Assembly (NCBI RefSeq): GCF_000697965.2 | Contig: NZ_CP015881.1 | Location: 992,001-1,056,000, forward strand | Direction: 5' to 3' | DNA length: 64,000 nucleotides | From: Ensifer adhaerens | Lineage (GTDB): Bacteria > Pseudomonadota > Alphaproteobacteria > Rhizobiales > Rhizobiaceae | In this document: positions 63,559 to 64,000 of the stretch, one piece after another | Position numbering within the stretch: position 1 is the stretch's first letter | Layout of the letters: every line of letters begins with the position of its first letter | Position numbers and translations under genes: made by a program | Notes under the pieces: generated by a model | The model's input: only the letters and a program-made list of their open reading frames with translations | Told to the model about the DNA's origin: nothing | Database searches by the model: none

Positions 63559-64000
63559 ATGCGGTTCTTGATTTCTTTTCTTTTTTTTGCCCTTTGTCCT
63601 CAGCTGCTCCTTGCGGCCCCTATCATATTCCCGGCCCTTTCCGGCAAAGCGGACGTGCGCACGCTGGTCGTCTATTCATCACTCGACGAGCCGCTCGCAA
63701 AGCCGATGATCATCGGTTTCCAGCGGGCCAATCCGGACGTTACCGTGCGCTATGAGGACATGCTGACCGGAGAAATCTACGACCGCATCATCAAGGAGAC
63801 CGACGCCGGAATGAAGACGGCGGACTTCGCCTTTTCTTCCGCCATGGACCTGCAAGTCAAGCTCAGCAACGACGGTTACGCCCAGCGCAGCGATTTGCCG
63901 ATGAGCGACCGCTGGCCCGCCTGGGCCAACTGGCGCAACACGGCTTATGCGCTGACCTTCGAGCCTGCCGTCTTCGTCTATCACAAGCCGAGCTTCACCA
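63559..64000 (+). CDS. Periplasmic substrate-binding protein (3' end outside window)
   Basis: The first 147 codons are visible. A hydrophobic signal peptide (MRFLISFLFFALCPQLLLAA) is followed by VRTLVVYSSLDEPLAKPMII, NPDVTVRYEDMLTGEIYDRI and AWANWRNTAYALTFEPAVFV, the beginning of a FbpA/iron- or phosphonate-type ABC binding protein. Its position next to and divergent from a TctDE-like system suggests it is the regulated or sensing partner. Confidence 0.8.
   Translation, partial: MRFLISFLFFALCPQLLLAAPIIFPALSGKADVRTLVVYSSLDEPLAKPMIIGFQRANPDVTVRYEDMLTGEIYDRIIKETDAGMKTADFAFSSAMDLQVKLSNDGYAQRSDLPMSDRWPAWANWRNTAYALTFEPAVFVYHKPSFT

Overview
The window looks like a replicon of a Rhizobiaceae bacterium, most likely Sinorhizobium/Ensifer. 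GC and codon bias are high outside the accessory parts. The gene content is typical of that group: capsular (K-antigen, rkp/kps-type) polysaccharide export genes, several short KpsC/LpsZ-like proteins, MocD/E/F-type oxygenase components, a myo-inositol/rhizopine-type ABC transporter and many IS21, IS66 and IS3 insertion sequences. The species cannot be fixed from sequence alone. No rRNA, tRNA or CRISPR array was seen.

Layout. (1) 1-10.5 kb: the end of a type I secretion membrane-fusion protein, a small RTX calcium-binding protein, and a tightly overlapping run of glycosyltransferases, a methyltransferase and two proteins built on a recurring 'GW' beta-domain. (2) 10.5-11.7 kb: thiD on the minus strand behind a clear TPP riboswitch. 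(3) 12.2-18.0 kb: an accessory stretch with a hexapeptide acyltransferase, a Tat-type beta-helix protein, a decayed phage HNH endonuclease, a small phage-type protein, a methyltransferase and an unusual fusion of a GT42 sialyltransferase-like domain to a GT8 domain. (4) 18.1-35.2 kb: a nest of insertion sequences. Exact target-site duplications or gene reconstruction allow it to be unpacked several levels deep. (5) 35.4-49.0 kb, all minus strand: capsule export (kpsT, kpsE, and kpsM displaced by about 1 kb), a KpsC-like transferase, rmlCBDA for dTDP-L-rhamnose, a DUF6716-like protein, a NeuA-phosphatase fusion, a NeuB-like synthase and a second KpsC-like protein. (6) 49.2-53.7 kb, minus strand: sterol-desaturase-like protein, PanB paralogue and a MocF/MocE/MocD-type reductase, Rieske ferredoxin and membrane di-iron oxygenase. 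(7) 53.8-61.0 kb: LacI regulator, a third KpsC-like protein, an IolI-like isomerase and a sugar ABC transporter preceded by two GGAA-N6-TTCC operators of the rhizobial IolR type. (8) 61.2-64.0 kb: a TctDE-like two-component system divergent from a periplasmic binding protein that is cut by the window edge.

How the genes may work together: regions 3 and 5 together look like the machinery for a capsular polysaccharide containing rhamnose and a nonulosonic (sialic-acid-like) sugar. NeuB and NeuA make the activated sugar, a GT42-type domain is present to transfer it, KpsC-like proteins could build the lipid-linked Kdo primer or transfer a similar acid sugar, and KpsMTE exports the chain. The IS nest separates the GT42-GT8 gene from the rest of the locus. 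Regions 6 and 7 suggest uptake and oxidation of an inositol-type compound, possibly a methylated one; this is inference from family membership and operators.
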